Below are positions 44,438 through 53,309 of a stretch of DNA of 64,000 nt, piece by piece. The first letter of the stretch is position 1. Every line of letters starts with the position of its first letter. The position numbers and the translations under genes are program-made. The notes under the pieces were generated by a model. The model saw only the letters and a program-made list of their open reading frames with translations, searched no databases and had not been told where the DNA came from. The stretch lies in assembly GCA_023426245.1 (NCBI GenBank), contig JAFABB010000051.1, positions 1 through 64,000 on the forward strand, read 5' to 3'. This DNA comes from Bacillota bacterium. Its GTDB lineage: Bacteria > Bacillota > UBA4882 > UBA8346.

Positions 44438-45351
44438 AATCAGAACTCGCCAAAGTTGTGGTAGGCCAGGAGGATGTGATCGATGGCCTTTTAATCGCCC
44501 TCGTTGTGGGAGGACATATTTTATTGGAAGGACCGCCCGGGGTCGCCAAAACATTGATTGCAAAATCGTTTTCCCGAGTCCTGTCGGCTGATTACAAAAG
44601 GGTACAATTTACTCCGGATTTAATGCCGCTCGACATAACCGGCACCAATATTTTCGATCATCAAAGGCAGCAGTTCTCTTTGAAACCGGGGCCGATTTTC
44701 ACCGATATATTGTTGGCGGACGAGATCAACCGCACACCGCCGAAGACCCAAGCAGCCCTTCTGGAAGCCATGGAAGAAAAACAAGTGACGGTCGATGGAG
44801 AATTAAAGGGTTTATCGTCGATTTTTATGGTTCTGGCGACTCAAAACCCTTTGGAATATGAAGGTACCTATCCGTTGCCCGAGGCCCAACTGGACCGCTT
44901 CCTTTTAAAGCTGCAATTATCTTATCCCGACAGCATTACTGAGATTGAGATATACCGGCGTTATCAGGTTAAAATGGTGGGAGACCTTGATTTAGAAAAA
45001 ATTCAGCCTGTAACCGATAGGGACGGAATACTGGAAATGCGGCAAATGGTTGCCAATGTTACCGTGAGGCAGGAAATTATTGATTATATTTATCAGATTG
45101 TCCAAGCGACCCGCGAAAATCCTATGTTGACATTGGGCGCAAGTCCCAGGGCGGGAATCTGTTTGTTGCATGTTGCAAAAGTTTATGCCGCTTTTAATGG
45201 CCGAGACTATGTTATTCCCGATGATGTTCAGGAAGTGGTTTACAGGGTACTCCGCCACCGGGTTTTGGTAAAACCGGAAGCCGTCATTGACGGTAGGAAT
45301 AGTGATGGCATTTTGAAAACAATCATCAATAATTTGAAAGTGCCGAGGTAG
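44404..45351 (+). CDS. MoxR-family AAA+ ATPase
   Basis: Encodes 315 residues. Walker A GPPGVAKT (43-50), Walker B LLADEINRTPPKTQAALLEAMEE, sensor 1 VLATQNP, and the family PLPEAQLDRF motif. MoxR ATPases act with DUF58 proteins, probably as chaperones for membrane or metal-containing complexes. AAGGAG lies before the ATG; overlaps the previous gene by 34 bp. Confidence 0.95.
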   Translation: MEKVQSFCSQIKSELAKVVVGQEDVIDGLLIALVVGGHILLEGPPGVAKTLIAKSFSRVLSADYKRVQFTPDLMPLDITGTNIFDHQRQQFSLKPGPIFTDILLADEINRTPPKTQAALLEAMEEKQVTVDGELKGLSSIFMVLATQNPLEYEGTYPLPEAQLDRFLLKLQLSYPDSITEIEIYRRYQVKMVGDLDLEKIQPVTDRDGILEMRQMVANVTVRQEIIDYIYQIVQATRENPMLTLGASPRAGICLLHVAKVYAAFNGRDYVIPDDVQEVVYRVLRHRVLVKPEAVIDGRNSDGILKTIINNLKVPR

Positions 45352-45353
45352 AT

Positions 45354-46646
45354 ATGGTTTTCACTTGGTATTTTATTGGATTTTTGTTTTCGTTGGGAAC
45401 TGCGGCGTTTTTTTGGCCAAGTTGGTATATTGGTTATGCCTTCATCGTCTTGATTCTGGCTTGGCTGGGAGATCGTTATTTGACGCTAAAGCAGCCCCCG
45501 ATTAGGGCGAGGCGGGCGTTTGCGAACCCATGCTATCAAAACCAAGAGTTTATTGTGGAAATTATTCTTACCAACCCTGGACGTGGGGTTATGGTGCTGA
45601 TAAAAGATGAACCTCCGTTTGTGGCAAAAGCCCGGCAGTATCAAGGTGTTATCGGTCTGCCCCCTCACGGGGAAGGGCTTTTTTCTTACCCGATGATTGC
45701 CCCGATGCGAGGCGTTTTCGATTTTGGCGATCTTAACCTGCGAATCAATGGGAGACTGCAGTTATTTACCTATCAGTTCAAGATACCTTTACTGGAGAAA
45801 CTTAAGGTTTATCCGGACTTGGAAAAATTGTTCTCCCAGTCTCTGGGTCAGCTAGCGGACAACGCCGAATTAGGCCGGCATCCCATGAGAAGAATCGGCT
45901 CAGGCGGTGAATTGGCGGAACTCAGGGAATATACTCCGGGGGATGATTACCGGAGAATTAATTGGAAAGTTACCGCTCATCGGGGTAAGCCGGTAATTAA
46001 CCAATTTGAGCCCGAAAAAGATCAAAATGTTTTTTTGATTCTGGATACCGGAAGAGTCCTGTTTGATCAAATTACGTCCGAGGCCAGCCGTTTGGACCAT
46101 ATTTTGGATTCCGCCATCCTCTTGGCCTATAACATCCAGGAATATGGCGATATGGTCGGAGCCTTAAGTTTTAATAACCGGATCGAGCATTTCCTGCCGG
46201 TTGGAAAAGGGAAAGCCCATATTCAAACGTTTATTAACGAATTTTATACTGCTCAAGCGGAAATGGTTGAAAGTGATTACCGTAATGCCTTTAATTTTTT
46301 GCAAGAGAAATTGAATAAGCGGAGCCTGATTTTTATTTATACCGATCTATTGGATAATGAGTCTTCCAAGGAATTGATTCAATATTTGCAGGTATTCAGC
46401 CGCCGTCATTTGGTTACTTGTGTTCTTTCGCGGCAAAAATCTTTGAACAGGCTCGCCGATCTCCCCCTTACGGATGGACGAAGCGCTTATTTGAAAGGAA
46501 CAGCATTGGAGTTGTTGAAAGAGCGTGCACTCACGGTAAAATGTTTGGGCAATTATGGGATTCAAGTGATGGAAGTTGATCCGACCACCATTCGTCAAAG
46601 CGTAATTGAACATTACAACGATTTGAAAAGAAAAGGCTTGTTTTGA
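45354..46646 (+). CDS. DUF58-domain (VWA-like) protein
   Basis: Encodes 430 residues. Two N-terminal membrane segments, then the DUF58 core REYTPGDDYRRINWKVTAHRGKPVINQFEPEKDQNVFLILDTGR (about 185-228) and a VWA-like domain. It starts two bases after the moxR stop. Its last 34 bp overlap the convergent SpoIIM gene. Confidence 0.93.
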   Translation: MVFTWYFIGFLFSLGTAAFFWPSWYIGYAFIVLILAWLGDRYLTLKQPPIRARRAFANPCYQNQEFIVEIILTNPGRGVMVLIKDEPPFVAKARQYQGVIGLPPHGEGLFSYPMIAPMRGVFDFGDLNLRINGRLQLFTYQFKIPLLEKLKVYPDLEKLFSQSLGQLADNAELGRHPMRRIGSGGELAELREYTPGDDYRRINWKVTAHRGKPVINQFEPEKDQNVFLILDTGRVLFDQITSEASRLDHILDSAILLAYNIQEYGDMVGALSFNNRIEHFLPVGKGKAHIQTFINEFYTAQAEMVESDYRNAFNFLQEKLNKRSLIFIYTDLLDNESSKELIQYLQVFSRRHLVTCVLSRQKSLNRLADLPLTDGRSAYLKGTALELLKERALTVKCLGNYGIQVMEVDPTTIRQSVIEHYNDLKRKGLF

Positions 46647-47602
46647 GCATGACGAGGCTTAAAATAAAGCCATAATAGGATTCCGGTAAGTCCGGCAAAC
46701 AGTAAACGGCCGAATTCAGGAATTACATCCGTGGATACCGTGCTAAAAAAACCTTCAATCAACCCGGCGACGATCAGCATGATTACAGTCCCGGTAAGTA
46801 GCTGGACGGCTTTGACACCCGAGATCCTTAGGGCGTCGGAGCGGTTTAAATCGCCCGGGAACAGGATGGCCTTGGTCAGTAACAAACCGGCTGCCGCCGA
46901 AAGACTAATGGCGGTCAATTCGATGATTCCGTGGGGTAAAATCATGGCCCAAAAGGACAGCAGATGACCCTGTTTAAAAAAAATCGCCGCCAGAACCCCG
47001 AGAATAAATCCGTTGAATAAAATGGCCCAGCAAGTGAGCGTTCCGAGTAACATCCCCCCTCCGAAGGCGCTGATCGCCACCCGGATGTTGTTGTACATGA
47101 TAAAGGATGAAATGTAGGGGCGGGCAACCAAGGGGTCATTAAACCACGTCTTTTGCTGATAACCTTGGATAATTTTCCGGGTGAATGCATCAGGCAATAA
47201 TCCTTGGATAAATTGGGGTCCCGTCAGATAACCTAAAAAACCGGTAAGCCAGCCTACCAATAAGAGGGCGAGTGAAAACAGGATTGCCGGCCAGTTCTGG
47301 CGAAACAAGGCCGGGAACTCCGTAGTGATGAAGTCACGAAATTGCCGGAGAGTCGTCTTTTCTGTCCGGTAGATAAAATGATAGGCGCGGGTCGTTACAT
47401 CATTTAAAAAGTGAATGAGTTCATCCGGTTGCCGCTGGGTTTTTGCTGTAATCAAATCCGTGGCTGTCTGACGATAAAGCACTGATAATTCTACCAATTC
47501 TTCCTTGGAGAAAGAAGGTAGCTTCATCTTTTCGGCTTTGATTAGTAATTGTTCCAAACGGTTCCAGCGTTTTTGCCGGGACTTCAAAAATGAGATTGTC
47601 AT
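46613..47602 (-). CDS. SpoIIM-family (DUF95) membrane protein
   Basis: Encodes 329 residues from the ATG at 47602 (GGAG six bases upstream; the longer frame has no site). Soluble N-terminus (about 1-95), then five or six membrane helices with FNGFILGVLAA and LPHGIIELTAISLSAAAGL motifs of the stage-II-sporulation-protein-M family. Here it belongs to the MoxR/DUF58/RDD cluster rather than to sporulation. Divergent from RDD by 40 bp. Confidence 0.88.
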   Translation of the reverse strand: MTISFLKSRQKRWNRLEQLLIKAEKMKLPSFSKEELVELSVLYRQTATDLITAKTQRQPDELIHFLNDVTTRAYHFIYRTEKTTLRQFRDFITTEFPALFRQNWPAILFSLALLLVGWLTGFLGYLTGPQFIQGLLPDAFTRKIIQGYQQKTWFNDPLVARPYISSFIMYNNIRVAISAFGGGMLLGTLTCWAILFNGFILGVLAAIFFKQGHLLSFWAMILPHGIIELTAISLSAAAGLLLTKAILFPGDLNRSDALRISGVKAVQLLTGTVIMLIVAGLIEGFFSTVSTDVIPEFGRLLFAGLTGILLWLYFKPRHAQNKPFLFKSL

Positions 47603-47642
47603 GGAATAACTCCTGTTTTCACATGATTGAAAGGATCTTAAA

Positions 47643-48434
47643 ATGAATGACACGTATAAAATAGTGACCCCGGAAAATGTTGAGCTCGATTATGAAATAG
47701 CCGGCATTGGCTCCCGCTTTTTAGCTATCGCGCTGGATACCATTATCCAGTGGTTGATGATCGGCGGAATCCTTAGCGCATTAAATATGATGAATCTAAA
47801 TGACCTTCAAAGCAAAATTACCAGTTGGGGTCATTCATTAACCGGGGCGTTGTTAATCGCGCTGATACTTGTAATTCTCATTGGCTATCATATCATTCTG
47901 GAAACAGTGATGAACGGTCAAACCGTTGGCAAAAGACTAGTCAATATCCGGGTCCGTCGTGAAGGAGGCTATGCCCTTTCGTTTTGGAATGTACTACTGC
48001 GTAACGTGATTCGGATGATAGATTTTTTTCCTTTTTTTTATGGATTAGGACTCCTGACGATGTTTTTCAATAAAAAGGCCAAACGGCTTGGTGATTATGC
48101 TGCAGGGACCATAGTGGTTAAGGAATTGTCCCGCCGGAAAGTCAAAGGCTTTTTAGAAAAACAAAAGATTTCGATTGCCAATTCCATTGAAGAATCCTTG
48201 CGCATCCAAGAACAGTATCCTTGGCTGTCTTCTTTGGTGCTACGGATGACGCAGAACGACTATTTGATCATGAAGGATTTGTATATGCGCCGTAATGAAC
48301 TGGTAAATATTCAGCAACTGGCAAAAGTTTCCCTTCAAAAAGCGGCCAAGGATATAGAAGAAGTGAAACTACAAAAGGATAATGATGCTCTTGTTGTTTT
48401 GACGGAATTGCTTTCTCTTTATGAAAAACAATAA
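47643..48434 (+). CDS. RDD-family membrane protein
   Basis: Encodes 263 residues. N-terminal RDD domain (about 12-155) with GSRFLAIALDTIIQW, three membrane helices, GQTVGKRLVNIRV and AKRLGDYAAGTIVV. A charged helical tail of about 100 residues follows. RDD proteins are putative transporters; in this cluster it accompanies SpoIIM and MoxR. The 300 bp after it hold no gene. Confidence 0.9.
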   Translation: MNDTYKIVTPENVELDYEIAGIGSRFLAIALDTIIQWLMIGGILSALNMMNLNDLQSKITSWGHSLTGALLIALILVILIGYHIILETVMNGQTVGKRLVNIRVRREGGYALSFWNVLLRNVIRMIDFFPFFYGLGLLTMFFNKKAKRLGDYAAGTIVVKELSRRKVKGFLEKQKISIANSIEESLRIQEQYPWLSSLVLRMTQNDYLIMKDLYMRRNELVNIQQLAKVSLQKAAKDIEEVKLQKDNDALVVLTELLSLYEKQ

Positions 48435-48731
48435 TCAAAATTCGTCTCCTGATCCGAAATTTCCTGCCAAAGTATGGGGCGGCCGTCCCAAGAGTAAAAT
48501 CGCGTGGAAATGCATGCATATCCAATAAGATAGTAGGGATTGAAATGAAAATTTCTATAGCCTTCCGTCCGAGATTTGTTATTGTTTAACAAATCCAGTC
48601 TTTCCAACTGAATCCCAATCATTCGTAAACCTTTCCCGCCTCCAATCTAACTTTTTAAAGATATTTAGCAAAAAAACTCGTAAGTGGAAGGATTTTCCCA
48701 AAAGCCAGAGAAATATTTTATCTGAAAATGC

Positions 48732-48758
48732 TAAACTTTGGGAGAGAAATACCGATTA
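48732..48758 (+). promoter_or_regulatory. sigma-D (flagellar) promoter of the fla/che operon
   Basis: TAAACTTT (48732-48739), exactly 11 bp, ACCGATTA (48751-48758). The sigma-D consensus is TAAAGTTT-N11-GCCGATAA, so 13 of 16 bases fit. It lies 33 bp before flgB. Confidence 0.8.
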
Positions 48759-48790
48759 TCTTGGTATAGTCTATCGGAGAGGTGTAAAAT

Positions 48791-49192
48791 ATGTGGGCAG
48801 ATTTATTAGACAGCCGGAGCAGCAAGCTTCTTGAACGTTCGATGGATGCGTCTAACCTTCGGCAACAGTTATTAAACCAAAATTTAGCCAATGTAAATAC
48901 TCCACATTACAAAAGACTGGATATTGATTTCAAAAGTCTATTGGATAATATTACAAAAGATGAATTGGAAATGAACAGAACCCATCCCAGACATATTGCA
49001 AATAGCGTCCCCGAAATCGGACCGGTTCGAATCGCCAGGGAAACCAAAACCCTTAGCCGTTATGATACCAACAACGTGGATCCCGAATACGAAATGGCTC
49101 AGGTTGCGGAAAATTCATTGTACTTTCAGTCCCTATCCGAACGCTGGAAGGGAAAAATGACGAGTTTAAAAATGGTTATTGAGGGGAGATAA
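48791..49192 (+). CDS. flgB: flagellar basal-body rod protein FlgB
   Basis: Encodes 133 residues, normal size. Proximal rod protein. N-terminal rod motif NLRQQLLNQNLANVNTPHYKR (18-38), and a C-terminal helix ending EMAQVAENSLYFQSLSERW. First gene of the flagellar operon, directly behind the sigma-D promoter. Confidence 0.96.
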   Translation: MWADLLDSRSSKLLERSMDASNLRQQLLNQNLANVNTPHYKRLDIDFKSLLDNITKDELEMNRTHPRHIANSVPEIGPVRIARETKTLSRYDTNNVDPEYEMAQVAENSLYFQSLSERWKGKMTSLKMVIEGR

Positions 49193-49197
49193 CGTAA

Positions 49198-49629
49198 ATG
49201 GATTTATTTCGAAACATGGAAATCAGCGCTTCTGCTTTAACCGCCGAGCGGCTTAGAATGGATTTAATCTCCGATAATTTGGCCAATGTTAACACCACCA
49301 AAACCAAGGAAGGCGGGCCTTATCAAAGAAAGGTTCCCGTATTTGCGGAGGTATTGGATAATTATATATCCGATAATGGACGTTTCATTGCAAAGCCGGC
49401 TGGGGTTAAGGTCTTAAGAATTGAACCGGATGGCAATCCGCCGCGAATGGTTTTTGATCCTTCAAATCCCGATGCCAATGAGGACGGATATGTATTTTAT
49501 CCGGATATCAATCCGGTTAGCGAAATGGTGAATTTAATTACCGCCAGCCGCTCTTACGAGGCCAATGTAACAGCTTTTAATGCTGCAAAGACAATCTTTA
49601 GCGCTTCACTTGAATTAGGAAAAATCTGA
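49198..49629 (+). CDS. flgC: flagellar basal-body rod protein FlgC
   Basis: Encodes 143 residues. Rod motif SASALTAERLRMDLISDNLANVNTT near the N-terminus, GYVFYPDINPVSEMVNLITASRSYEANVTAFNAAKTIF at the C-terminus, both classic FlgC. Five bases after flgB. Confidence 0.97.
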   Translation: MDLFRNMEISASALTAERLRMDLISDNLANVNTTKTKEGGPYQRKVPVFAEVLDNYISDNGRFIAKPAGVKVLRIEPDGNPPRMVFDPSNPDANEDGYVFYPDINPVSEMVNLITASRSYEANVTAFNAAKTIFSASLELGKI

Positions 49630-49652
49630 TAAACTGAAAACGGAGGAACTTC

Positions 49653-50033
49653 ATGGATATTACTAACCGCCCCGTAGCACCGGCATCGGTTTTGAAATCT
49701 TTAAGTTCGAGCAATCCGACGAAGTCAATCGATAGGCCGAATGAGATTTCGGGCTTAGTCTTTCAACCCTTGGGGATTTCAAATTCAACCCCCGAGGATA
49801 ACCCTTTGGTCGCTGAATCATTCGAAAAAGTTCTCTCGAGAGCCCTGGAGCCTGTTAATAATCTTCAATTGCAATCTGCAGAGCTCGATGGACAGCTCGC
49901 CCAAGGAAAATTGGAGTACGTGCACCAGGCGATGGTAATGGCCCAAAAAGCCAGTTTGGCGTTGGACATGACCATGCAAATTCGCAATAAAGTTGTGGAA
50001 GCATATCAAGAAATTATGCGTACTCAGGTTTAA
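49653..50033 (+). CDS. fliE: flagellar hook-basal body complex protein FliE
   Basis: Encodes 126 residues; links the MS ring to the rod. The C-terminal family block reads VHQAMVMAQKASLALDMTMQIRNKVVEAYQEIMRTQV. The N-terminal 60 residues are poorly conserved and slightly longer than in Bacillus. GGAGG lies before the ATG. Unlike Bacillus, 479 bp separate it from fliF. Confidence 0.95.
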   Translation: MDITNRPVAPASVLKSLSSSNPTKSIDRPNEISGLVFQPLGISNSTPEDNPLVAESFEKVLSRALEPVNNLQLQSAELDGQLAQGKLEYVHQAMVMAQKASLALDMTMQIRNKVVEAYQEIMRTQV

Positions 50034-50512
50034 CTGAAGTTGTGAGGATAATACTTGGAAATTTTGGCGAAAGGTAACCTTGATTTATATTCTTTTACAA
50101 TGTAAGTGCCGGAAGGAATAGTTGAAATACAATAGGCGTGAGGCATGAGGCATGAGGCCGAGTGATAAGCCTAACGGATTAGGCTTTACCTAGTATGAAC
50201 AGGGTATTCGTTAGGAAAAATGAATTTGTAAATTTCAAATTCCCGGCTTAAGCTTGCATGCCTATCCTGTTTTCATGGAATATGCTTGATGGATATGGGG
50301 TTGAACCCATTGGAAGCGGGTTTGTTGTGTTTGACATGCAACAGCGTCCGATGTTTTTACCGATAGCTGCATTTGAATGCGAATTTTAATTTTATTCAAT
50401 ATATAATCGATTTTTATTTAAGTAACATCTTTAGGATTAAAAAGTTGCTTCAAGATTGTAAATAGGTATAAAATATAAATGGCAGCTACTTTTCGGAGGA
50501 TCAAAAGGTACA
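50034..50512. other. 479-bp non-coding gap inside the flagellar operon
   Basis: No gene seen. It holds GAGGCAT tandem heptamers (about 50137-50158) and a perfect 8-bp hairpin with CGGA loop (AAGCCTAA/TTAGGCTT, 50167-50186) without T tract. Near its end is a candidate sigma-A promoter: TTGCTT 50445-50450, 16 bp, TATAAA 50467-50472. fliF onward may therefore be transcribed separately. Confidence 0.55.
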
Positions 50513-52267
50513 GTGAACGAATTTTTCAACCAAGTTAAAAATTTATGGAATAATATGAGCCGCAAACGTAAAATCACCATTATAGCTCTTACGGTTGGCT
50601 CTTTAATAGCTATAGCTTTATTGATATGGGTTGTAGGCACGCCAAAATACGAACTGCTTTATGCCAGATTAAACGAGCAAGATCGTAGTGAAATTATCGC
50701 CAAACTGGATGAACTAAAAGTTCCTTACCGCACTTCCGTGACCGGCGGGATTGAGGTTCCCAATGCTTTGTCGGTACGTGCGAATTTGTTAAAAGAGGGT
50801 ATTCCTCACGGCGGGGTTGTCGGATGGGAAATTTTCGACAAAAATTCTTTTAGCACCACTGATTTTACAAATCAAATCAACCGCCAGCGGGCAATATCCG
50901 GGGAATTAACCAGAACCTTACAACAACTCGACGGTATCTTGGATGCTAAGATTTTGCTTAATATGCCGGATCAAAGCGAATATGTATTTGCGGACGATAA
51001 ACCGGTGGGAACCGCTTCGGTTCAGTTGCAACTTCGGGCGCCGGGAGTCCTTTCCCAAACACAAGTTGAAGCAATCCTCAATTTAGTTTGTGCCAGTACC
51101 GGACTTAAAAATGATAATGTAACCATTATTGATAATTTTGCCAATGATTTAACTGCTGAATTAAGAACCAAGCGGGGTTCAAGATACGGTATCGGTGGAG
51201 GAGCCGACGGAGCAGCCGATACGTTGACTGCCAAATTGGAATATGAGACGACGGTTGAAAAACGAATCGAGAGCATGCTTACGAAAGTTTTTGGCTTTAA
51301 CAAAGCTGTCGTAAGAGTCAGTGCTGATTTAGACCTCGATTATCAAGAATTAAAAAGTGAAACGTTTGCCGATAAGGGTGTACCCCGGAGTGAGCAGGAA
51401 AAAACCGAAACTTATGAAGGCACTGGAAGCTCGGCCAATGGAATCCCGGGGACTGATTCGAACATTACCCAATACAAAGCAACCGATTCAGGGGTTACCA
51501 ATTATAAAGGGGAAAAAACCGAGCGCACCACGAATTATGAAATCAGCAAGGTTGAAGAATTTCGGGTTGCGTCCCCTGGGAAAGTTAAACGGTTGACAGT
51601 AGGTGTCTGGGTTGACGGTAATTTAGTTGCCGATACCAAACAAAAAGTATATAACACGGTTAAAGATGCGGTGGGTATCGCTGAAGAACGCGGTGACCGG
51701 TTGACTGTTGAAACTATCAATTTTTCAAAGCCCGCACAGGCGGAACAGCAGCCGCAGACTCAGTGGCCGACGATTGCAATATCTTCCTTACTGGGCATTT
51801 TGTTATTGGCATTGATCATCCTGGTGATTGTAAAGGAACCGGTTCCACCCAAAGTTGAAGTACTTAAGGTTGTCAAAGAAAAAGACAAAGAGAAGAAGGA
51901 CGCAGAAGACGGTGAAGAGTTAGCGACAATTGCCGAGGTAGAAGAAGAAGAACGAGCAAGAAAAACCAAAGGAAGATTTGGCAAGAAGCGCCGTAAATCA
52001 GAAATTGAAGAATTGGAAGTGGATGAGATGCCGGTCCCGATTATTGGTACTAAAATCGATAAACTGATTGAGGATACCGCACAACAGGAACAGCAAAATG
52101 GCGGGACGCCGGAGCTTATGGTTGATTTTGAGCAACAGCAGCAACCGATCACGTTGGAAGATCGGGCCCGCAACGAAAGACTGGCGGCAATTGAAAAGAT
52201 AGCCCGTGAGAAACCTGAGGAAGTTGCCGTTTTATTAAAGGCTTGGTTATCGGAAGAACAAAATTAA
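50513..52267 (+). CDS. fliF: flagellar MS-ring protein FliF
   Basis: Encodes 584 residues from a GTG, somewhat longer than usual. TM1 about 22-46, ring-building motifs (PKYELLYARLNEQDRSEIIAKLDELKVPY, QRAISGELTRTLQQLDGI), TM2 about 422-444. A long charged C-terminal tail of about 140 residues holds Lys/Glu-rich and Gln-rich stretches and ends in the FliG-binding helix VAVLLKAWLSEE. Forms the membrane ring that carries the rotor. Confidence 0.97.
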   Translation: MNEFFNQVKNLWNNMSRKRKITIIALTVGSLIAIALLIWVVGTPKYELLYARLNEQDRSEIIAKLDELKVPYRTSVTGGIEVPNALSVRANLLKEGIPHGGVVGWEIFDKNSFSTTDFTNQINRQRAISGELTRTLQQLDGILDAKILLNMPDQSEYVFADDKPVGTASVQLQLRAPGVLSQTQVEAILNLVCASTGLKNDNVTIIDNFANDLTAELRTKRGSRYGIGGGADGAADTLTAKLEYETTVEKRIESMLTKVFGFNKAVVRVSADLDLDYQELKSETFADKGVPRSEQEKTETYEGTGSSANGIPGTDSNITQYKATDSGVTNYKGEKTERTTNYEISKVEEFRVASPGKVKRLTVGVWVDGNLVADTKQKVYNTVKDAVGIAEERGDRLTVETINFSKPAQAEQQPQTQWPTIAISSLLGILLLALIILVIVKEPVPPKVEVLKVVKEKDKEKKDAEDGEELATIAEVEEEERARKTKGRFGKKRRKSEIEELEVDEMPVPIIGTKIDKLIEDTAQQEQQNGGTPELMVDFEQQQQPITLEDRARNERLAAIEKIAREKPEEVAVLLKAWLSEEQN

Positions 52268-52298
52268 ATTTGAATATACCTAAAACGGAGTGACTCTT

Positions 52299-53309
52299 TT
52301 GTCAAAGACATTAGAACTGACCGGAAAACAAAAAACAGCAATTTTATTGATATCTCTCGGATCGGATGTTTCGGCGGGGATTATGAAACATCTGCGCGAA
52401 GATGAGATTGAAGAGATAACTTTGGAGATTGCCAATTTAAAAAGAGTTCCGCCCGAACTGAGAGACCAAGTTATCGAAGAATTTCATCAACTTTGTCAGG
52501 CGCAGGAATATATCTTATCGGGCGGTATTGAAATGGCCCGGGAAATTCTGGATAAAGCGCTTGGCACGCATAAAGCCGATGATGTCATCGAGAAGCTGAC
52601 TTCGTCTTTAACTGTCCGGCCTTTTGATTTTGCAAGAAAAACCGAACCCAGCCAGTTGTTGAACTTTATTCAAAATGAACATCCCCAGACGATTGCTTTG
52701 GTGATGGCTTATTTGAAATCGGAACAGGCCGGTATCATATTATCGGCGCTCCCGCCGCTCCAGCAAGTGGAGGTGGCGAAGAGATTGGCTACGATGGATC
52801 GCACTTCACCTGAAGTTTTGCATGAAGTCGAAGTAGTTCTTGAGAAAAAGTTATCTTCTTTTGTGATGCAAGATTTTTCGATTGCCGGTGGTATTGAATC
52901 GGTGGTTAGCGTGTTAAACCGGGTGGACCGCGGCACCGAGAAAACAATATTGGAGGCTTTGGCTGAGGATAATCCGGAACTTGCCGATGAAATTAAACGG
53001 CGGATGTTTGTATTCGAAGATATTGCTCAACTCGATGCTAAAACGGTTCAGCGCGTTATGCGTGATGTGGATACCAAAGATCTTGGTATGGCCCTCAAGA
53101 CAGCTAGTGAAGAAGTTAAGAATTTGGTATTTAAGAATATGTCTAAACGCGCAGTGGATCTATTAAAAGAAGATATGAATTTCCTTGGGCCGGTTCGTTT
53201 GCGCGATGTTGAGGAAGCTCAACAAAAGATTGTCAATGTTATCAGGCAGCTTGAGGATTCCGGCGAGATTGTAATCTCGCGTGGTAGGGAGGATGAATTG
53301 ATTGTCTAA
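52299..53309 (+). CDS. fliG: flagellar motor switch protein FliG
   Basis: Encodes 336 residues from a TTG at 52299 (GGAG eight bases upstream; GTG at 52290 overlaps the site). FliG motifs: KTAILLISLGSDVSAGIMKHL, NEHPQTIALVMAYL (middle domain), and a C-terminal motor domain with FEDIAQLD and the charged KRAVDLLKEDMNFLGPVRLRDVEEAQ torque helix. Overlaps fliH by eight bases. Confidence 0.97.
   Translation: MSKTLELTGKQKTAILLISLGSDVSAGIMKHLREDEIEEITLEIANLKRVPPELRDQVIEEFHQLCQAQEYILSGGIEMAREILDKALGTHKADDVIEKLTSSLTVRPFDFARKTEPSQLLNFIQNEHPQTIALVMAYLKSEQAGIILSALPPLQQVEVAKRLATMDRTSPEVLHEVEVVLEKKLSSFVMQDFSIAGGIESVVSVLNRVDRGTEKTILEALAEDNPELADEIKRRMFVFEDIAQLDAKTVQRVMRDVDTKDLGMALKTASEEVKNLVFKNMSKRAVDLLKEDMNFLGPVRLRDVEEAQQKIVNVIRQLEDSGEIVISRGREDELIV

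Noticed and set aside
51760..52173. Ser-rich 137-codon minus-strand frame opposite fliF
   Set aside because: It is the antisense of the Lys/Glu-rich FliF tail; the Ser bias comes from reverse reading.
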